DNA of 64,000 nucleotides from Polynucleobacter hirudinilacicola (GTDB taxonomy: Bacteria > Pseudomonadota > Gammaproteobacteria > Burkholderiales > Burkholderiaceae): positions 309,333-373,332 of the forward strand of contig NZ_NAIA01000001.1 in assembly GCF_002192535.1 (NCBI RefSeq), read 5' to 3'. Positions 1 through 11,053 of the stretch are shown here, piece after piece (position 1 is the first letter of the stretch; the number at the start of each line of letters is the position of its first letter). A model generated the notes under the pieces. It was given only the letters and a program-made list of their open reading frames with translations. It searched no databases and was not told the DNA's origin. A program made the translations under genes and the position numbers.

Positions 1-84
1 ATGCGGCGAGAGTTGGCGCAATACGTGCAACTCATGCAAATACTCTTGCATGAGCGGATGAAGATCAGTCGCTTGTAATTTCAT
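1..84 (-). CDS. xerC: Tyrosine recombinase XerC, N-terminal fragment
   Basis: The first 28 codons of a minus-strand gene run off the left edge. The translation starts MKLQATDLHPLMQEYLHEL and goes on to VLRQLSPH, which matches the opening of the XerC/XerD core-binding domain (a short helix followed by the RQLSPHT-type motif). The ATG lies 20 nt inside the 3' end of the upstream DUF484 gene, so the two are probably translationally coupled. XerC with XerD resolves chromosome dimers at dif. No catalytic residues are visible because the C-terminal domain is outside the window. The family call rests on this short segment and on the DUF484-xerC neighbourhood known from proteobacteria. Confidence 0.75.
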   Translation of the reverse strand, partial: MKLQATDLHPLMQEYLHELHVLRQLSPH

Positions 85-739
85 AAGCCTGGATACGATC
101 CAGAGCTGCAGCAGTTAGTTCGGCAATCTGGCGCAAATAGAAAGCTCCCATATCTGCAGTGAAACGCGTTTCATCCTTACTCGCTAAGAGCAGCACTGCT
201 GGTGATTGGACGGCACCAATGCTCTTACCTAGCGGTAGACCAATAGCAACCATGCTTTGCCAGCTTGGATCAATAGTAGTTTGGCTCGCCAATAAAGCAA
301 CACTAGCAGCAGCCAATTCTTTAGCTGACCCGCAGAGCGGTGTATCTACCCATGGGCCAAACGCAGAATTTGGTGACAACAATTGAGCAGCCTCAACCTC
401 AAATACCTCAGCTAATCCAGAGGTAATTGCTCCCTCAGCATCGGCTTTATTGTTGGCCTTCATTAAGCGCAGCAACCAAGCAACCAAGCTTTGTTGAGTT
501 TTATCGTTACGGCTACCAAAGTGCAGCATCTCGCTTAGGCGACGATTGAGTTCTTGATTTTGAGTTCGCAATACTGTCATCTGACGCTCTTGCAATGAGA
601 TCGCACGATCTTCATGTGGATGCTTGATGCGGATCTCATTAAAGAGATCAGCATAGCGATCGAAGAAGCCAGGGGTTGCTCTCAACCACTCAGCAACCAA
701 CTCTTCTTGTTCTGCCTGCTTTGGATCTATTGCACTCAT
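65..739 (-). CDS. DUF484 family protein
   Basis: 224 residues. The N-terminal 35 residues carry the DUF484 hallmark (VAEWLRATPGFFDRYADLF). A helical, probably coiled-coil stretch rich in Glu, Gln and Arg follows (about residues 45-75), and then a GAF-like domain to the C-terminus. DUF484 genes commonly sit directly upstream of xerC, and here the xerC start overlaps the end of this gene. The molecular role of the family is not established. It lies 11 nt downstream of the gatB start codon region on the opposite side, reading away from gatB's end, so it may be read through from the gat operon only if transcription continues past gatB (both are on the minus strand). Confidence 0.85.
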   Translation of the reverse strand: MSAIDPKQAEQEELVAEWLRATPGFFDRYADLFNEIRIKHPHEDRAISLQERQMTVLRTQNQELNRRLSEMLHFGSRNDKTQQSLVAWLLRLMKANNKADAEGAITSGLAEVFEVEAAQLLSPNSAFGPWVDTPLCGSAKELAAASVALLASQTTIDPSWQSMVAIGLPLGKSIGAVQSPAVLLLASKDETRFTADMGAFYLRQIAELTAAALDRIQAYEITSD

Positions 740-750
740 GAATTTCTTTC

Positions 751-2223
751 TTAACTTAGTTTTTTTCGCAGGAGTTCGTTTACTTGACCAGGATTCGCCT
801 TGCCCTGAGAAGCTTTCATAATCTGACCAACAAGGGCATTGAATGCTTTTTCTTTACCAGAGCGGAACTCTTCAACCGATTTCTGATTGGCTGCCAGGAC
901 TTGATCAATGATTGCCTCAATAGCACCGCTATCGCTAATTTGCTTAAGCCCTTTAGCCTCAATGACTTGATCAACAGTACTCATTACCTTACCGGCAACA
1001 GCCTCATCCCACAAAATTGCAAAGATATCTTTAGCGATCTTATTGGAGATAGTGCCGTCTGCCACGCGAGTGAGCAATGGGGCTAAATGTTCGGCCTTTA
1101 GTGGTGCATCAGCAGTTGCAATTCCGGCACGATTTAAAGAGGAAGCAAATTCACCAGCAATGAAGTTTGCAGCTGCTTTAGCCAGAGGTTTGCCAACTAT
1201 GGTTAGCAGCTCTTCGAATACTTTTGCTGTATCGCGGTCTTGTGTGAGTAATTGCGCGTCATAAGCACTCAAGCCATAATCCGCCTGCCATTGCCCGCGC
1301 AATTGTGTGGGGAGAGCCGGCATCTTAGTACGCACTTCGGCAATCCACGCATCATCAATCACGACTGGTAATAAATCAGGATCCGGAAAATAGCGATAGT
1401 CGTTTGCATCTTCTTTGCTACGCATACTGCGTGTTTCACCGCGATCCGGATCATAGAGACGAGTCTCTTGAACAACGGTGCCGCCATCTTCAATCAATTC
1501 AATTTGACGACGCACTTCATATTGAATGGCCTCTTCCAAGAAGCGGAAAGAATTTAAGTTCTTAATCTCGCAACGCGTACCAAATTCTTTTTGCCCCACA
1601 GGGCGAACAGATACGTTGGCATCGCAACGGAAAGAGCCTTCTTGCATATTGCCGTCGCATACCCCCAACCACACCACAAGGGTATGCAAGGCTTTTGCAT
1701 AAGCCACCGCTTCTGCAGCGCTACGCATAACCGGCTCTGTAACAATCTCTAAAAGTGGAGTACCAGCACGATTTAAGTCGATGCCACTGGAGGATTCGCC
1801 ATGAGGGCCAATAAAGCCCTCCTCATGAACAGATTTACCGGCATCCTCTTCCATATGGGCGCGAGTTAATTCAACCACTTTTACTTCCTCGCCCACCAGA
1901 ATTTCTAAAGATCCGCCAACAACCACTGGAATCTCCATTTGGCTAATTTGATAGCCCTTAGGGAGGTCTGGATAGAAATAATTCTTGCGCGCAAAAATAC
2001 TTGCAGGCGAAATCTTCGCTCCCACTGCTAATCCAAAACGAATCGCATGTTCAACTGCCTGGCGATTAAGTACTGGTAATACACCGGGCAAAGCTAAATC
2101 CACTGCACATGCTTGAGTGTTAGGTTCTGCACCAAAGCGCGTGCTGGCACCGCTAAATATTTTAGATTGAGTTTGTAACTGCGCGTGGGTCTCAAGACCA
2201 ATGACGACTTCCCATTGCATCAT
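751..2223 (-). CDS. gatB: Asp-tRNA(Asn)/Glu-tRNA(Gln) amidotransferase subunit B
   Basis: 490 residues, normal for GatB. The N-terminus has the family signature [10 protein letters not shown]. The middle contains the conserved segments [17 protein letters not shown] and the kinase-like core that phosphorylates the mischarged tRNA. The last ~140 residues form the YqeY-like helical tail that binds tRNA. GatB works with GatA and GatC to convert Glu-tRNA(Gln) and/or Asp-tRNA(Asn) to the correctly charged species in organisms lacking GlnRS or AsnRS. The ATG overlaps the gatA stop by 4 nt. The start is probably the first ATG, although a second ATG follows immediately (MMQWEV). Third gene of the gatCAB operon. 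Confidence 0.98.
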   Translation of the reverse strand: MMQWEVVIGLETHAQLQTQSKIFSGASTRFGAEPNTQACAVDLALPGVLPVLNRQAVEHAIRFGLAVGAKISPASIFARKNYFYPDLPKGYQISQMEIPVVVGGSLEILVGEEVKVVELTRAHMEEDAGKSVHEEGFIGPHGESSSGIDLNRAGTPLLEIVTEPVMRSAAEAVAYAKALHTLVVWLGVCDGNMQEGSFRCDANVSVRPVGQKEFGTRCEIKNLNSFRFLEEAIQYEVRRQIELIEDGGTVVQETRLYDPDRGETRSMRSKEDANDYRYFPDPDLLPVVIDDAWIAEVRTKMPALPTQLRGQWQADYGLSAYDAQLLTQDRDTAKVFEELLTIVGKPLAKAAANFIAGEFASSLNRAGIATADAPLKAEHLAPLLTRVADGTISNKIAKDIFAILWDEAVAGKVMSTVDQVIEAKGLKQISDSGAIEAIIDQVLAANQKSVEEFRSGKEKAFNALVGQIMKASQGKANPGQVNELLRKKLS

Positions 2224-3737
2224 GCCACCCCACTAGCTTGGCGCAAATGCCAATCGGTGGCTTGCTGATATTGATGTGCTACTTGCAATAAGCGCGCCTC
2301 AGAAAAGTAATTACCGATTAGCTGCATACCGATTGGTAAATTATTTGCATTAAATCCACAGGGTGCGCTCATTGCTGGCAAGCCTGCTAAATTAGTTGAA
2401 AGTGTATAAATATCTTCCAAATACATTTGAACTGGGTCTTTTGACTTCTCCCCTAGACGCCATGCCACATCTGGCGCAACAGGCCCTAGAATGACATCAC
2501 ACTCTTTAAAAGCCGCTTGAAAATCCGCTGCAATAATGCGACGAATTTTTTGTGCCTGCAAATAGTAAGCATCGTAATAACCGTGACACAAGACATAAGT
2601 GCCAATCAAAATGCGACGCCTTACTTCAGCACCAAAACCTTCAGTACGTGACTTCTGATACATGTCGCCCAAATCTTTGTACTCACTAGCACGATGGCCA
2701 TAACGCACACCATCAAAGCGACTCAAGTTACTTGAGGCTTCCGCTGGTGCCAATACGTAATACACCGGAATAGATAACTTAGTTTTAGGTAAGCTCACCT
2801 CAACCAACTTCGCGCCCAATCCTTCTAAAGTCTTTGCTGCTTCATTGACTGACTTAGCAACATCACTCGCTAAACCGTCAGCAAAAAATTCTTTAGGCAA
2901 ACCAATACGCAATCCCTCTAATGGTTTAGTAGGATTTGTGCTGGCTTCTTGCCAACTCTGATTGAGATAGCGACCATAGTCCTCACCGGAGTCCGCAAGA
3001 GAAGTTGAGTCACGCTGATCATGTGATGACATTGCGGAGAGAACTAAAGCGCAGTCCTCTGCTGATTTACCCATGGGGCCAGCTTGATCAAGCGAAGAGG
3101 CGTAAGCAATCATGCCGTAACGCGATACCCGTCCATAACTAGGCTTAATTCCGGTTAGGCCACAAAATGCCGCTGGTTGGCGAATTGAGCCGCCAGTATC
3201 GGTGCCGGTGGCAATCGGAGCTAAGCCGGCAGCAACCGCAGCAGCAGAACCGCCAGAAGAACCACCAGCCACATAAGCGGCATTCCAAGGATTTAAAACT
3301 GGGCCATAGGCAGAGTTTTCATTGGAAGAGCCCATGGCAAATTCATCCATATTGGTCTTACCAAGGCAGACCATACCAGCACCATGGGGGTTGTTTTCAT
3401 CTGGGATTCCCAAATTGGAGACAACCGTTGCATCGAAAGGACTCTGATATCCAGCCAAGATTTTGGAGGCAGCAGTCGACTTCCAACCGCGGGTAACGAA
3501 GACGTCCTTATGGGCAACTGGAATGCCGGTCAATTTGCCAGCTTTACCAGCAGAAATTAATTTATCTGCTTTAAATGCTTGCTCTAAGCTTAAGTGAGCA
3601 TTCACATCAAGATATGCATTCCACTGCTTTCCAGCCTCAATACGGTCTAAAAAGTACTGGGTTAATTCAGTGCTAGAGACCTCCTTAGCAGCTAAGGCTT
3701 TTGCCATAAGCGTAATGGGAGCGTTATGCCAACTCAT
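2220..3737 (-). CDS. gatA: Asp-tRNA(Asn)/Glu-tRNA(Gln) amidotransferase subunit A
   Basis: 505 residues, full length. It is an amidase-signature enzyme with the Lys-cisSer-Ser triad visible as K77 (PVAHKD), S160 (in GGSSGGS) and nucleophile S184 ([11 protein letters not shown]). GatA releases ammonia from glutamine and channels it to GatB. Its ATG overlaps the gatC stop by 4 nt and its stop overlaps gatB by 4 nt, so the three subunits should be translationally coupled and made in equal amounts. Confidence 0.98.
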   Translation of the reverse strand: MSWHNAPITLMAKALAAKEVSSTELTQYFLDRIEAGKQWNAYLDVNAHLSLEQAFKADKLISAGKAGKLTGIPVAHKDVFVTRGWKSTAASKILAGYQSPFDATVVSNLGIPDENNPHGAGMVCLGKTNMDEFAMGSSNENSAYGPVLNPWNAAYVAGGSSGGSAAAVAAGLAPIATGTDTGGSIRQPAAFCGLTGIKPSYGRVSRYGMIAYASSLDQAGPMGKSAEDCALVLSAMSSHDQRDSTSLADSGEDYGRYLNQSWQEASTNPTKPLEGLRIGLPKEFFADGLASDVAKSVNEAAKTLEGLGAKLVEVSLPKTKLSIPVYYVLAPAEASSNLSRFDGVRYGHRASEYKDLGDMYQKSRTEGFGAEVRRRILIGTYVLCHGYYDAYYLQAQKIRRIIAADFQAAFKECDVILGPVAPDVAWRLGEKSKDPVQMYLEDIYTLSTNLAGLPAMSAPCGFNANNLPIGMQLIGNYFSEARLLQVAHQYQQATDWHLRQASGVA

Positions 3738-4027
3738 TCAATCACCCTCGGCACTAGGAAGTAACCATCCTGTTGAGCTGGAGCAGACTGCATGTTCTCA
3801 GCGCGGTGATCGGACTCACTCACTTGGTCAACGCGCATGGGCTGAGCCAAATCACGCAGAAATAGAATAGGGTGAGCAAGTGGCTCTAACCCAGTGGTAT
3901 CAACAGCCTGCATTTCCTCGACGAGAGAAAAAATAGCCTGTAATTGAGGCAAAACAGCCTCGGCTTCTGCCTGATTTAACTCAAGCCTAGAAAGGTGCGC
4001 AATGCGCTGGACATCATCAAGATTCAT
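3734..4027 (-). CDS. gatC: Asp-tRNA(Asn)/Glu-tRNA(Gln) amidotransferase subunit C
   Basis: 97 residues, typical of GatC. It begins [17 protein letters not shown], the conserved first helix, and continues with the acidic linker helix that wraps around GatA. GatC stabilises the GatA-GatB contact. It is the first gene of the operon. Only 61 nt separate its start from the divergent mreB start, so the two promoters must share this spacer. Confidence 0.96.
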   Translation of the reverse strand: MNLDDVQRIAHLSRLELNQAEAEAVLPQLQAIFSLVEEMQAVDTTGLEPLAHPILFLRDLAQPMRVDQVSESDHRAENMQSAPAQQDGYFLVPRVIE

Positions 4028-4064
4028 GGGGCGCTAGAGTATCATTCCTATATATTTTTATTAA

Positions 4065-5132
<1,068 letters not shown>

Positions 5133-5156
5133 GCGACATACACGTCGATCAGGGAA

Positions 5157-6092
5157 TTGCAACATAGCGCTCCACCACTTTTCAGACAGGGCATTCCGGC
5201 CTTACTCAAACTGATTGTCTGTCTGTCGATCAGCATCGCTCTGATGCTGATCGATTTTCGTTTTAAAGCACTCGATCCAATTCGCAACAATATCAATTGG
5301 GTTTTGCGTCCTCTTGAATATGTCATGATGGCGCCACGGAATATTTTTGAAGCAGGATCAGAATATTTCACGACTCGGTCCACGCTTGATCAAGAAAACC
5401 AAACGATGAAGGTGCGGCAAGCAGAGCTCTCTCTGTTAGCAAATCAGTCTGAATTTTTGATGGTAGAAAATCAAAATTTGCGTGATTTGATGGCGCTGCA
5501 AAAACAGGTGCCCTTCAAAACATTACCTGTCGAGATTCTCTTTAATCCTCCCAATCCGATTTCACAACGCATTGTGATTAATCGCGGTACTAATGACGGC
5601 CTCAAGCTGGGCAATCCAATCGCTAATGATTCTGGGATATTGGGCCAGGTTGTGCGCCTGTATGAACGCTCTGCTGAGGTTTCCCTGCTGGAGGATCGTG
5701 ACTTTGCGGTTCCAGTCCAGGTTGCCCGTAATGGCTTGCGTGCTGCCGTTTTTGGAGCTGGACGAGGCAACCCCCTGGAGCTGCGCTACTTACCAGTAGC
5801 CAGCGATTTAGAGGTTGGCGATATTTTGATTACCTCCGGCATTGATGGCGTATACCCACCAGGCTTTGCAGTTGCGGTTATTAGCAAAATTGAGCGCAAC
5901 GCCGATAAGAATTCTTCCAATGTATTTTGTGTACCGGTGGCAGCAGTTAATCGATATCGCCAAGCCTTAGCTTTTTTATACGACCCACAGTTTGATGCTA
6001 AAGCGCCAACGATTAACAACAAATCAGTTAATGGTCAGCCTTTGACAAATACGCCTGGTAGACGCCAAACTCGCGCGCGAGGAATGCAATGA
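5157..6092 (+). CDS. mreC: Rod shape-determining protein MreC
   Basis: 311 residues. The start is a TTG at 5157, chosen because the resulting N-terminus (MQHSAPPLFRQG) matches the pattern of betaproteobacterial MreC proteins and no ATG lies nearby. An AGGG lies only a few bases upstream, so the ribosome site is close to the start. There is one membrane segment at about residues 15-38, a coiled coil at about 75-110, and a periplasmic beta-domain to about residue 280. The C-terminal tail is polar and low-complexity. MreC links MreB to the PBP2-RodA synthase. It starts 25 nt after mreB and overlaps mreD by 4 nt. Confidence 0.95.
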   Translation: MQHSAPPLFRQGIPALLKLIVCLSISIALMLIDFRFKALDPIRNNINWVLRPLEYVMMAPRNIFEAGSEYFTTRSTLDQENQTMKVRQAELSLLANQSEFLMVENQNLRDLMALQKQVPFKTLPVEILFNPPNPISQRIVINRGTNDGLKLGNPIANDSGILGQVVRLYERSAEVSLLEDRDFAVPVQVARNGLRAAVFGAGRGNPLELRYLPVASDLEVGDILITSGIDGVYPPGFAVAVISKIERNADKNSSNVFCVPVAAVNRYRQALAFLYDPQFDAKAPTINNKSVNGQPLTNTPGRRQTRARGMQ

Positions 6093-6613
6093 TTGATTTC
6101 CAAAGCGGCTACATATTGCGTCCGGTAAATCCGGTCTTCATTTATTTCAGTCTGTTTTGTGCACTGTTACTAAATCTTTTGCCAATCGGAAACTATGGCT
6201 GGGTACCGGACTGGTTAATTCTTTGTATTGTGTTTTGGAATATTCATCAGCATCGCTACGTTAGTGTCATCTGGGCTTTCATACTCGGGCTCATGATGGA
6301 CGTCCATAACTCTGATATTTTGGGTCTACACGCATTTAGCTATTCACTAGTGGCATACCTGGCAATCTCTTGGCACCGACGCATTGTGGCGCTTACCGTT
6401 CTATCTCAGGCCCTGCACCTCTTGCCGATCTTTTTGCTTGTGTCTTTATTTCCACTGTTAGTTCATTGGCTACTCAGCGGAGAGCTCTATTGGTGGGCCC
6501 TCACCGGCGCCATTCAAGCTGTCATTGAAGCAATGCTTTGGCCACTGGCAACTCGCGTATTATTGGCGCCTCAACGTCGCCCAATTGACGTCGATCACAA
6601 TCGCCCACTCTAA
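6089..6613 (+). CDS. mreD: Rod shape-determining protein MreD
   Basis: 174 residues, strongly hydrophobic with about five membrane segments, as expected for MreD. The ATG overlaps the mreC stop (ATGA), and mrdA follows 8 nt downstream. It is an inner-membrane partner of MreC in the elongasome. Sequence conservation in this family is low, so the call leans on hydrophobicity, length and position between mreC and mrdA. Confidence 0.93.
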   Translation: MIDFQSGYILRPVNPVFIYFSLFCALLLNLLPIGNYGWVPDWLILCIVFWNIHQHRYVSVIWAFILGLMMDVHNSDILGLHAFSYSLVAYLAISWHRRIVALTVLSQALHLLPIFLLVSLFPLLVHWLLSGELYWWALTGAIQAVIEAMLWPLATRVLLAPQRRPIDVDHNRPL

Positions 6614-6621
6614 GAAGCTGC

Positions 6622-8529
6622 ATGGTTTCTTTTAAAAAGCCTGACCTCGACTCATTTCAAGAGCGCATCCATATTGCGACCTTGTTCGTCACTTTTTGTT
6701 TCTTGCTTTTAGTGACTCGTTTAGTCTGGCTTCAACTTGTAAGCCATGGCAAATATGCCTTGCTCGCAGAAAGCAATCGCATCGCGCTAGTCCCGGCACC
6801 AGCAAATCGCGGCCTTCTGATTGATCGCAATGGCATCGTGATTGGCCGAAACTACTCTGCACTCACGCTAGACGTCAATGCCGAAGAAGTTAAAGGCAAT
6901 GTTGATCAGCTCATCAATGAACTTTCTGAGATTATTGATATTTCTCCTAGAGATCGCCGCAATTTTAAGCGCTCCTTGGAAGATTCAAGAAATATGGGCA
7001 CTTTCCCCTTGCGCTCCATGCTCAATGAAGCTGAAACTGCCCGTTTTATGGCTAATCGCTACCGGTTTCCTGGGGTAGAAATCCGCGCTAGAAGCTTTCG
7101 GGAGTATCCCTATAACGAGCTAGCCTCCCACCTGATTGGCTACATTGGTCGTGTTTCCCAAAAGGATAAGGAGCGCATGCAGGCAGAAATCGAGGGCGCC
7201 AAAGGCAACGATCCCGATGCTTTGCAGGCCTCTTTTTTGCCAGGTATTCAATACGTTGGCAAGATTGGTTTAGAGCAAAGCTATGAAAGTGTATTGCGCG
7301 GTGTACCAGGCTACGATCAAGTAGAAATTACTGCAGGCGGAAAACCTGTACGCACTCTCTCTAGTTCACCTTCCGTCCCCGGCAAAAATGTAGTGCTCTC
7401 TGTTGATATCAAATTGCAATATTTAGTTGAGCAACTGTATGGTAATTTTCGCGGGGCATTTGTTGCGATCGAGCCAGAGACTGGTGACATCTTGGCCTTC
7501 GTATCGAAACCCAACTTCAACCCAAATGACTTTGTTGAGGGCATTGATTCAGTGACGTGGAAAGAATTGAATGAATCGCCACAAAAGCCACTCTATAACA
7601 GACCGCTTAAAGGCATTTATCCACCGGGATCAACCTATAAACCTTTTATGGCCCTTGCTGCTTTAGAGCTTCAGAAGCGTACACCTTCTCAAACCATTTC
7701 TGATCCAGGTTATTTTGAGTTTGGTAATCACACCTTCCGGGATGACAAAAAAGGTGGTCACGGTATTGTTGATATGCAAAAGTCAATCGTTGACTCTTGT
7801 GACACGTATTACTACCTGCTTGCTCGCGATATGGGCGTCAACATGATGCATGACTTTATGAAGCCTTTTGGCTTTGGACAAATCACTGGCATTGATTTAC
7901 AAGGTGAATCTAGAGGCGTACTACCGTCAACGGAATGGAAGAAAAATACCTTCAAGAAACCAGAGCAGCAAAAATGGTACGAAGGCGAAACGATTTCATT
8001 GGGCATTGGCCAAGGTTATAACGCTTTCACCATTTTGCAATTAGCGCACGGAATGGCAAACCTAGCGAATAACGGTATTGTGATGAAGCCCCACTTGGTA
8101 AAAGCAATTGAAGATCCTTTTACTCGCAACAGAGTATTAACTACGCCGAAAGAAAGCTATCGCATTGACCTGAAACCAGAAAATATTGAGTTCATCAAAA
8201 AATCGATGGTTGAGGTAAATATTTCTGGAACATCTACAGCAGCTTTTAAGGGCGCAGGATACGTTGCCGGGGGTAAGACCGGTACCGCCCAAGTCTTTAG
8301 CTTGAATTCGAAAGAATATAAACACAGCTCTACAGCAGAGTTCTTACGAGATCATGCTTTATATATTGCATTTGCTCCTGCAGACAAACCCACTATCGTG
8401 ATTGCAATGGTGGTTGAAAACGCAGGCTTTGGTGCTCAACATGCAGCGCCGATTGCACGAAGAGCGTTGGATTACTACATTGAGGGCAAGTGGCCTAAGG
8501 AGATTCCCGAATGGAAAAGAGCCCCTTAA
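6622..8529 (+). CDS. mrdA: Penicillin-binding protein 2 (peptidoglycan D,D-transpeptidase)
   Basis: 635 residues. One N-terminal membrane anchor (about residues 20-40), a PBP dimerisation domain, then a transpeptidase domain. The active-site motif SxxK is S337-T-Y-K340 (PPGSTYKPF). The second motif is SCD within VDSCDTYYY, and the KTG box is GGKTGTAQ. PBP2 cross-links lateral wall peptidoglycan with RodA as glycosyltransferase partner. The gene is between mreD and rodA, with a 19-nt overlap into rodA. Confidence 0.97.
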   Translation: MVSFKKPDLDSFQERIHIATLFVTFCFLLLVTRLVWLQLVSHGKYALLAESNRIALVPAPANRGLLIDRNGIVIGRNYSALTLDVNAEEVKGNVDQLINELSEIIDISPRDRRNFKRSLEDSRNMGTFPLRSMLNEAETARFMANRYRFPGVEIRARSFREYPYNELASHLIGYIGRVSQKDKERMQAEIEGAKGNDPDALQASFLPGIQYVGKIGLEQSYESVLRGVPGYDQVEITAGGKPVRTLSSSPSVPGKNVVLSVDIKLQYLVEQLYGNFRGAFVAIEPETGDILAFVSKPNFNPNDFVEGIDSVTWKELNESPQKPLYNRPLKGIYPPGSTYKPFMALAALELQKRTPSQTISDPGYFEFGNHTFRDDKKGGHGIVDMQKSIVDSCDTYYYLLARDMGVNMMHDFMKPFGFGQITGIDLQGESRGVLPSTEWKKNTFKKPEQQKWYEGETISLGIGQGYNAFTILQLAHGMANLANNGIVMKPHLVKAIEDPFTRNRVLTTPKESYRIDLKPENIEFIKKSMVEVNISGTSTAAFKGAGYVAGGKTGTAQVFSLNSKEYKHSSTAEFLRDHALYIAFAPADKPTIVIAMVVENAGFGAQHAAPIARRALDYYIEGKWPKEIPEWKRAP

Positions 8530-9662
8530 TTAAAATTAAAAGTTTTTTCTTCAGCCTATTTGCTGGTCTTGACCGCCAGCTAGGCCTTATTTTGCTTGGC
8601 TTAGCGGGTATTGGCTTTTTTACCTTCCTATCTGCAAGTCAAAATACACCAGTTCAAATCGCAGATGAGTTACGCAATCTTGCGCTGTCGTTCTTAGTAA
8701 TGTGGGTTGTTTCGCGCATACCACCTAAGTGGCTAGAAACGGGTGCTGTTTGGGTTTATGGATTTGGTATTGCATTACTGATTGCAGTGGCTGTATTTGG
8801 CCTAATCAAAAAAGGTGCACGTCGTTGGTTAAATATTGGCATCGTTATTCAACCCTCCGAGCTTATGAAGATTGCAATGCCACTCATGTTGGCGTGGTAC
8901 TTTCAAAAGCGTGAGGGGATTCAGAAAGGTTGGGACTATGCGGTAGCGGGAATCATTCTAGTGATTCCGGTTTTTCTGATTGCACGTCAACCCGACTTAG
9001 GTACAGCCCTTCTAGTATTTGCAGCTGGCTTATATGTAATTATTTTGGCGGGGCTACCATGGAAGTGGATTTTGCCTTTTGTGGGGATTGGTGTTGTAGG
9101 GATTCTGCTGATCATTATTTTTGGCAGCACAATTTGTGCACATGATGTGACTTGGCCACTCGTACACAACTATCAAAAGCATCGTGTTTGTACCTTACTT
9201 GATCCAACTAGCGATCCATTAGGTAAAGGCTTTCACACGATTCAATCCATGATTGCCATTGGCTCGGGTGGATTTTTTGGCAAGGGTTGGTTTCAGGGAA
9301 CACAAGCGCATTTGGAGTTCATTCCAGAAAAACATACTGACTTTATATTTGCAGTCTTTTCAGAAGAGTTTGGCTTGCTTGGCAATCTGATATTGATTGG
9401 GCTTTTCTTTGCCCTGATCAAAAGAGGCTTGGCAATCTCAGCGAGTGGGCCAAACTTGTTTACCCGCTTATTAGGCGCAGCGGTAACACTCATTTTCTTT
9501 ACCTATGCATTTGTGAACATTGGCATGGTCAGCGGCCTACTTCCCGTTGTTGGAGTTCCTCTGCCATTTATTAGTTATGGTGGTACCGCTTTGGTTACCC
9601 TTGGATTTGGTGCGGGCATATTGATGAGCATTCATCGCCATCGTCGACTGGTACAAAGTTAA
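8511..9662 (+). CDS. rodA: Peptidoglycan glycosyltransferase RodA (SEDS family)
   Basis: 383 residues with about ten membrane segments. SEDS-family landmarks include RRWLNIG, the loop with QPSELMKIAMPL, and the C-terminal GLLPVVGVPLPFISYGGTA. RodA polymerises glycan strands from lipid II with PBP2. The ATG lies inside the end of mrdA. This is the last gene of the cluster: a strong hairpin terminator follows 25 nt after the stop. Confidence 0.97.
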   Translation: MEKSPLIKIKSFFFSLFAGLDRQLGLILLGLAGIGFFTFLSASQNTPVQIADELRNLALSFLVMWVVSRIPPKWLETGAVWVYGFGIALLIAVAVFGLIKKGARRWLNIGIVIQPSELMKIAMPLMLAWYFQKREGIQKGWDYAVAGIILVIPVFLIARQPDLGTALLVFAAGLYVIILAGLPWKWILPFVGIGVVGILLIIIFGSTICAHDVTWPLVHNYQKHRVCTLLDPTSDPLGKGFHTIQSMIAIGSGGFFGKGWFQGTQAHLEFIPEKHTDFIFAVFSEEFGLLGNLILIGLFFALIKRGLAISASGPNLFTRLLGAAVTLIFFTYAFVNIGMVSGLLPVVGVPLPFISYGGTALVTLGFGAGILMSIHRHRRLVQS

Positions 9663-9687
9663 TGAAGTAGTTAAATCTTGAGAAAAT

Positions 9688-9715
9688 AAAAAAGCCCGGC
9701 ATGCCGGGCTTTTTA
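9688..9715. terminator. Bidirectional rho-independent terminator between rodA and HU
   Basis: The stem GCCCGGC (9694-9700) pairs with GCCGGGC (9703-9709). It is flanked by five A on the left and five T on the right, so it is perfectly palindromic and can end both the plus-strand mre cluster and the minus-strand HU transcript. Confidence 0.93.
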
Positions 9716-9730
9716 CCAACAGAGTAAAAA

Positions 9731-10015
9731 TTACTTCTTACGCTTGTTAACTGAATCTTTAAATGCTTTACCAGCAGAAAACTTAACAGTTTTTGCAGCA
9801 GCAATTTTGAGTGGCTCGCCAGTTTTTGGGTTACGGCCCATACGTGCAGCACGTTTGCCAGATGCAAATGTACCGAAACCGATCAGTTGCACTGAATCGC
9901 CCTTGGTAACAGCTTTGATGATGTTCTCAATTGCTGAATTCAATGCGAATTCAGCTTTTGCTTTAGAGATCTCCGCGTCGTCAGCAATCGCTGCGATTAG
10001 TTCGGCTTTGTTCAA
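9731..10015 (-). CDS. hup: DNA-binding protein HU
   Basis: 94 residues starting from TTG at 10015. I chose this start because AAGGAG (10021-10027) stands 6 nt upstream of it and the resulting N-terminus is the canonical HU opening [11 protein letters not shown]. The upstream ATG at 10051 would add 12 residues before the conserved fold and has no such site. The body carries the HU signature ([22 protein letters not shown]) and a Lys-rich C-terminus. HU bends and compacts DNA and assists DnaA at oriC. Single gene convergent to rodA with a shared terminator. Confidence 0.95.
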   Translation of the reverse strand: MNKAELIAAIADDAEISKAKAEFALNSAIENIIKAVTKGDSVQLIGFGTFASGKRAARMGRNPKTGEPLKIAAAKTVKFSAGKAFKDSVNKRKK

Positions 10016-10128
10016 GTGAAGCTCCTTATAGATATTGATGTCAGCGCACATTACGCTTACATGATTTTAACCACAAAAAATTACAAAAATAAAGCTGCGA
10101 TACAGCAATTTTTTACTACCACTACAAA

Positions 10129-10494
10129 TTACTCATCCAAAACCACTATATCGGAGACAAAATACTCTGTATCCCCAAAACAGTTTGTAGGTAGGCCAAT
10201 ATGCTGTTGATATTTTAGTGCTACCTTTTTGCCCAAATTAGCATTTATTTTTTCCGCCACAGCATCTTCACGCACTGTAAAGAGGAATTTTTCTGACATG
10301 GTGCCAGGCATCGAAACCATCGCCAGCTCTCCCTCCCAGGTCTTGCAAATATAACCACGATTGGAGAATTTTTGAACATATCCTGCTCGTTCGCCATTTC
10401 CATAGCTCCAAGTCAGCATTGCCCATGTGTATACTGAAATACCCGCTAGGCCAATTAAAACAAGGCTTAAGAGCCACTTTGTAAACCTATTCAT
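10129..10494 (-). CDS. Small membrane-anchored protein of unknown function
   Basis: 121 residues from the ATG at 10494, preceded by AAGGA with 7-nt spacing. An in-frame ATG at 10557 would give 142 residues but lacks a convincing ribosome site. There is one membrane segment at about residues 7-28, then a soluble domain with the motif SNRGYICKTWEGELA and a pair of cysteines (in YICKTW and PTNCFG). I recall similar uncharacterised proteins in Burkholderiales but cannot assign a function. Monocistronic; 113 bp from the HU start. Confidence 0.75.
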   Translation of the reverse strand: MNRFTKWLLSLVLIGLAGISVYTWAMLTWSYGNGERAGYVQKFSNRGYICKTWEGELAMVSMPGTMSEKFLFTVREDAVAEKINANLGKKVALKYQQHIGLPTNCFGDTEYFVSDIVVLDE

Positions 10495-10734
10495 ACGATC
10501 ATCCTTGATCAATGTCCACATAAACCCTAACTGGGCAACAAAAGCTATTCCTATCAAGTATATGAGGATCCTCCCTCAAGAAATAGCCAACCGAGAGCTT
10601 GTCGATAAATAAACATTAGTAGTTACACCAGATTTAATCGTTCCACTAAAAAACTAGAAATCCATCTTTTAGATTTTTTGAGACTCAGTCATTTTCTATA
10701 TTTCAGTGGCAAAAGTTGGTGATCTTCCAAAAAT

Positions 10735-11031
10735 TTAGGGCTTAAGCGCTTGAACAATTTGCTCGGGACTAATAGGGCCCCAGACCTCTACCCGCTTCTT
10801 TCGGCTATTTTGTCCAGAAATGAACTGAATCTGCTTTTGGGGAACTTTTAATTGTTTCGAAAGCCAGGCCAATAGAAGCTCATTCGCCTTATTTTCTGAG
10901 GCAGGGGCCTGCAAAGAGATTTTCAGACAACCGTCATGTAGGCCAACTACTTTGGTAATTTTTGCACCTGGCTGGCAATGCAAACTGAGAGTAATTCCGT
11001 TTGGGGTTTGTTTTAACCAATTAGGCGTCAT
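10735..11031 (-). CDS. DUF167 / YggU family protein
   Basis: 98 residues matching the DUF167 fold, with LHCQPGAKITKVVGLHDG near the N-terminus and the conserved segments LKISLQAPASENKAN and ISGQNSRKKRVEV. The biochemical role of the family is unknown. It is divergent from the carbonic anhydrase gene, sharing a 22-bp gap. The 177 bp on its downstream side (10558-10734) contain only an imperfect A/T-rich hairpin near 10648-10680 that might act as a terminator. Confidence 0.9.
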   Translation of the reverse strand: MTPNWLKQTPNGITLSLHCQPGAKITKVVGLHDGCLKISLQAPASENKANELLLAWLSKQLKVPQKQIQFISGQNSRKKRVEVWGPISPEQIVQALKP

Positions 11032-11053
11032 TAAAGTACTTTAAACTTAAACC

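Noticed and set aside
1..84. xerC as the recombinase driving the cassette array
   Set aside because: It is in the conserved DUF484-xerC context for dimer resolution, is about 25 kb away, and tRNA anticodon-loop sites do not resemble dif.
10648..10680. Terminator after the DUF167 gene
   Set aside because: The stem is A/T-only and imperfect; the support is too weak to list as a feature.
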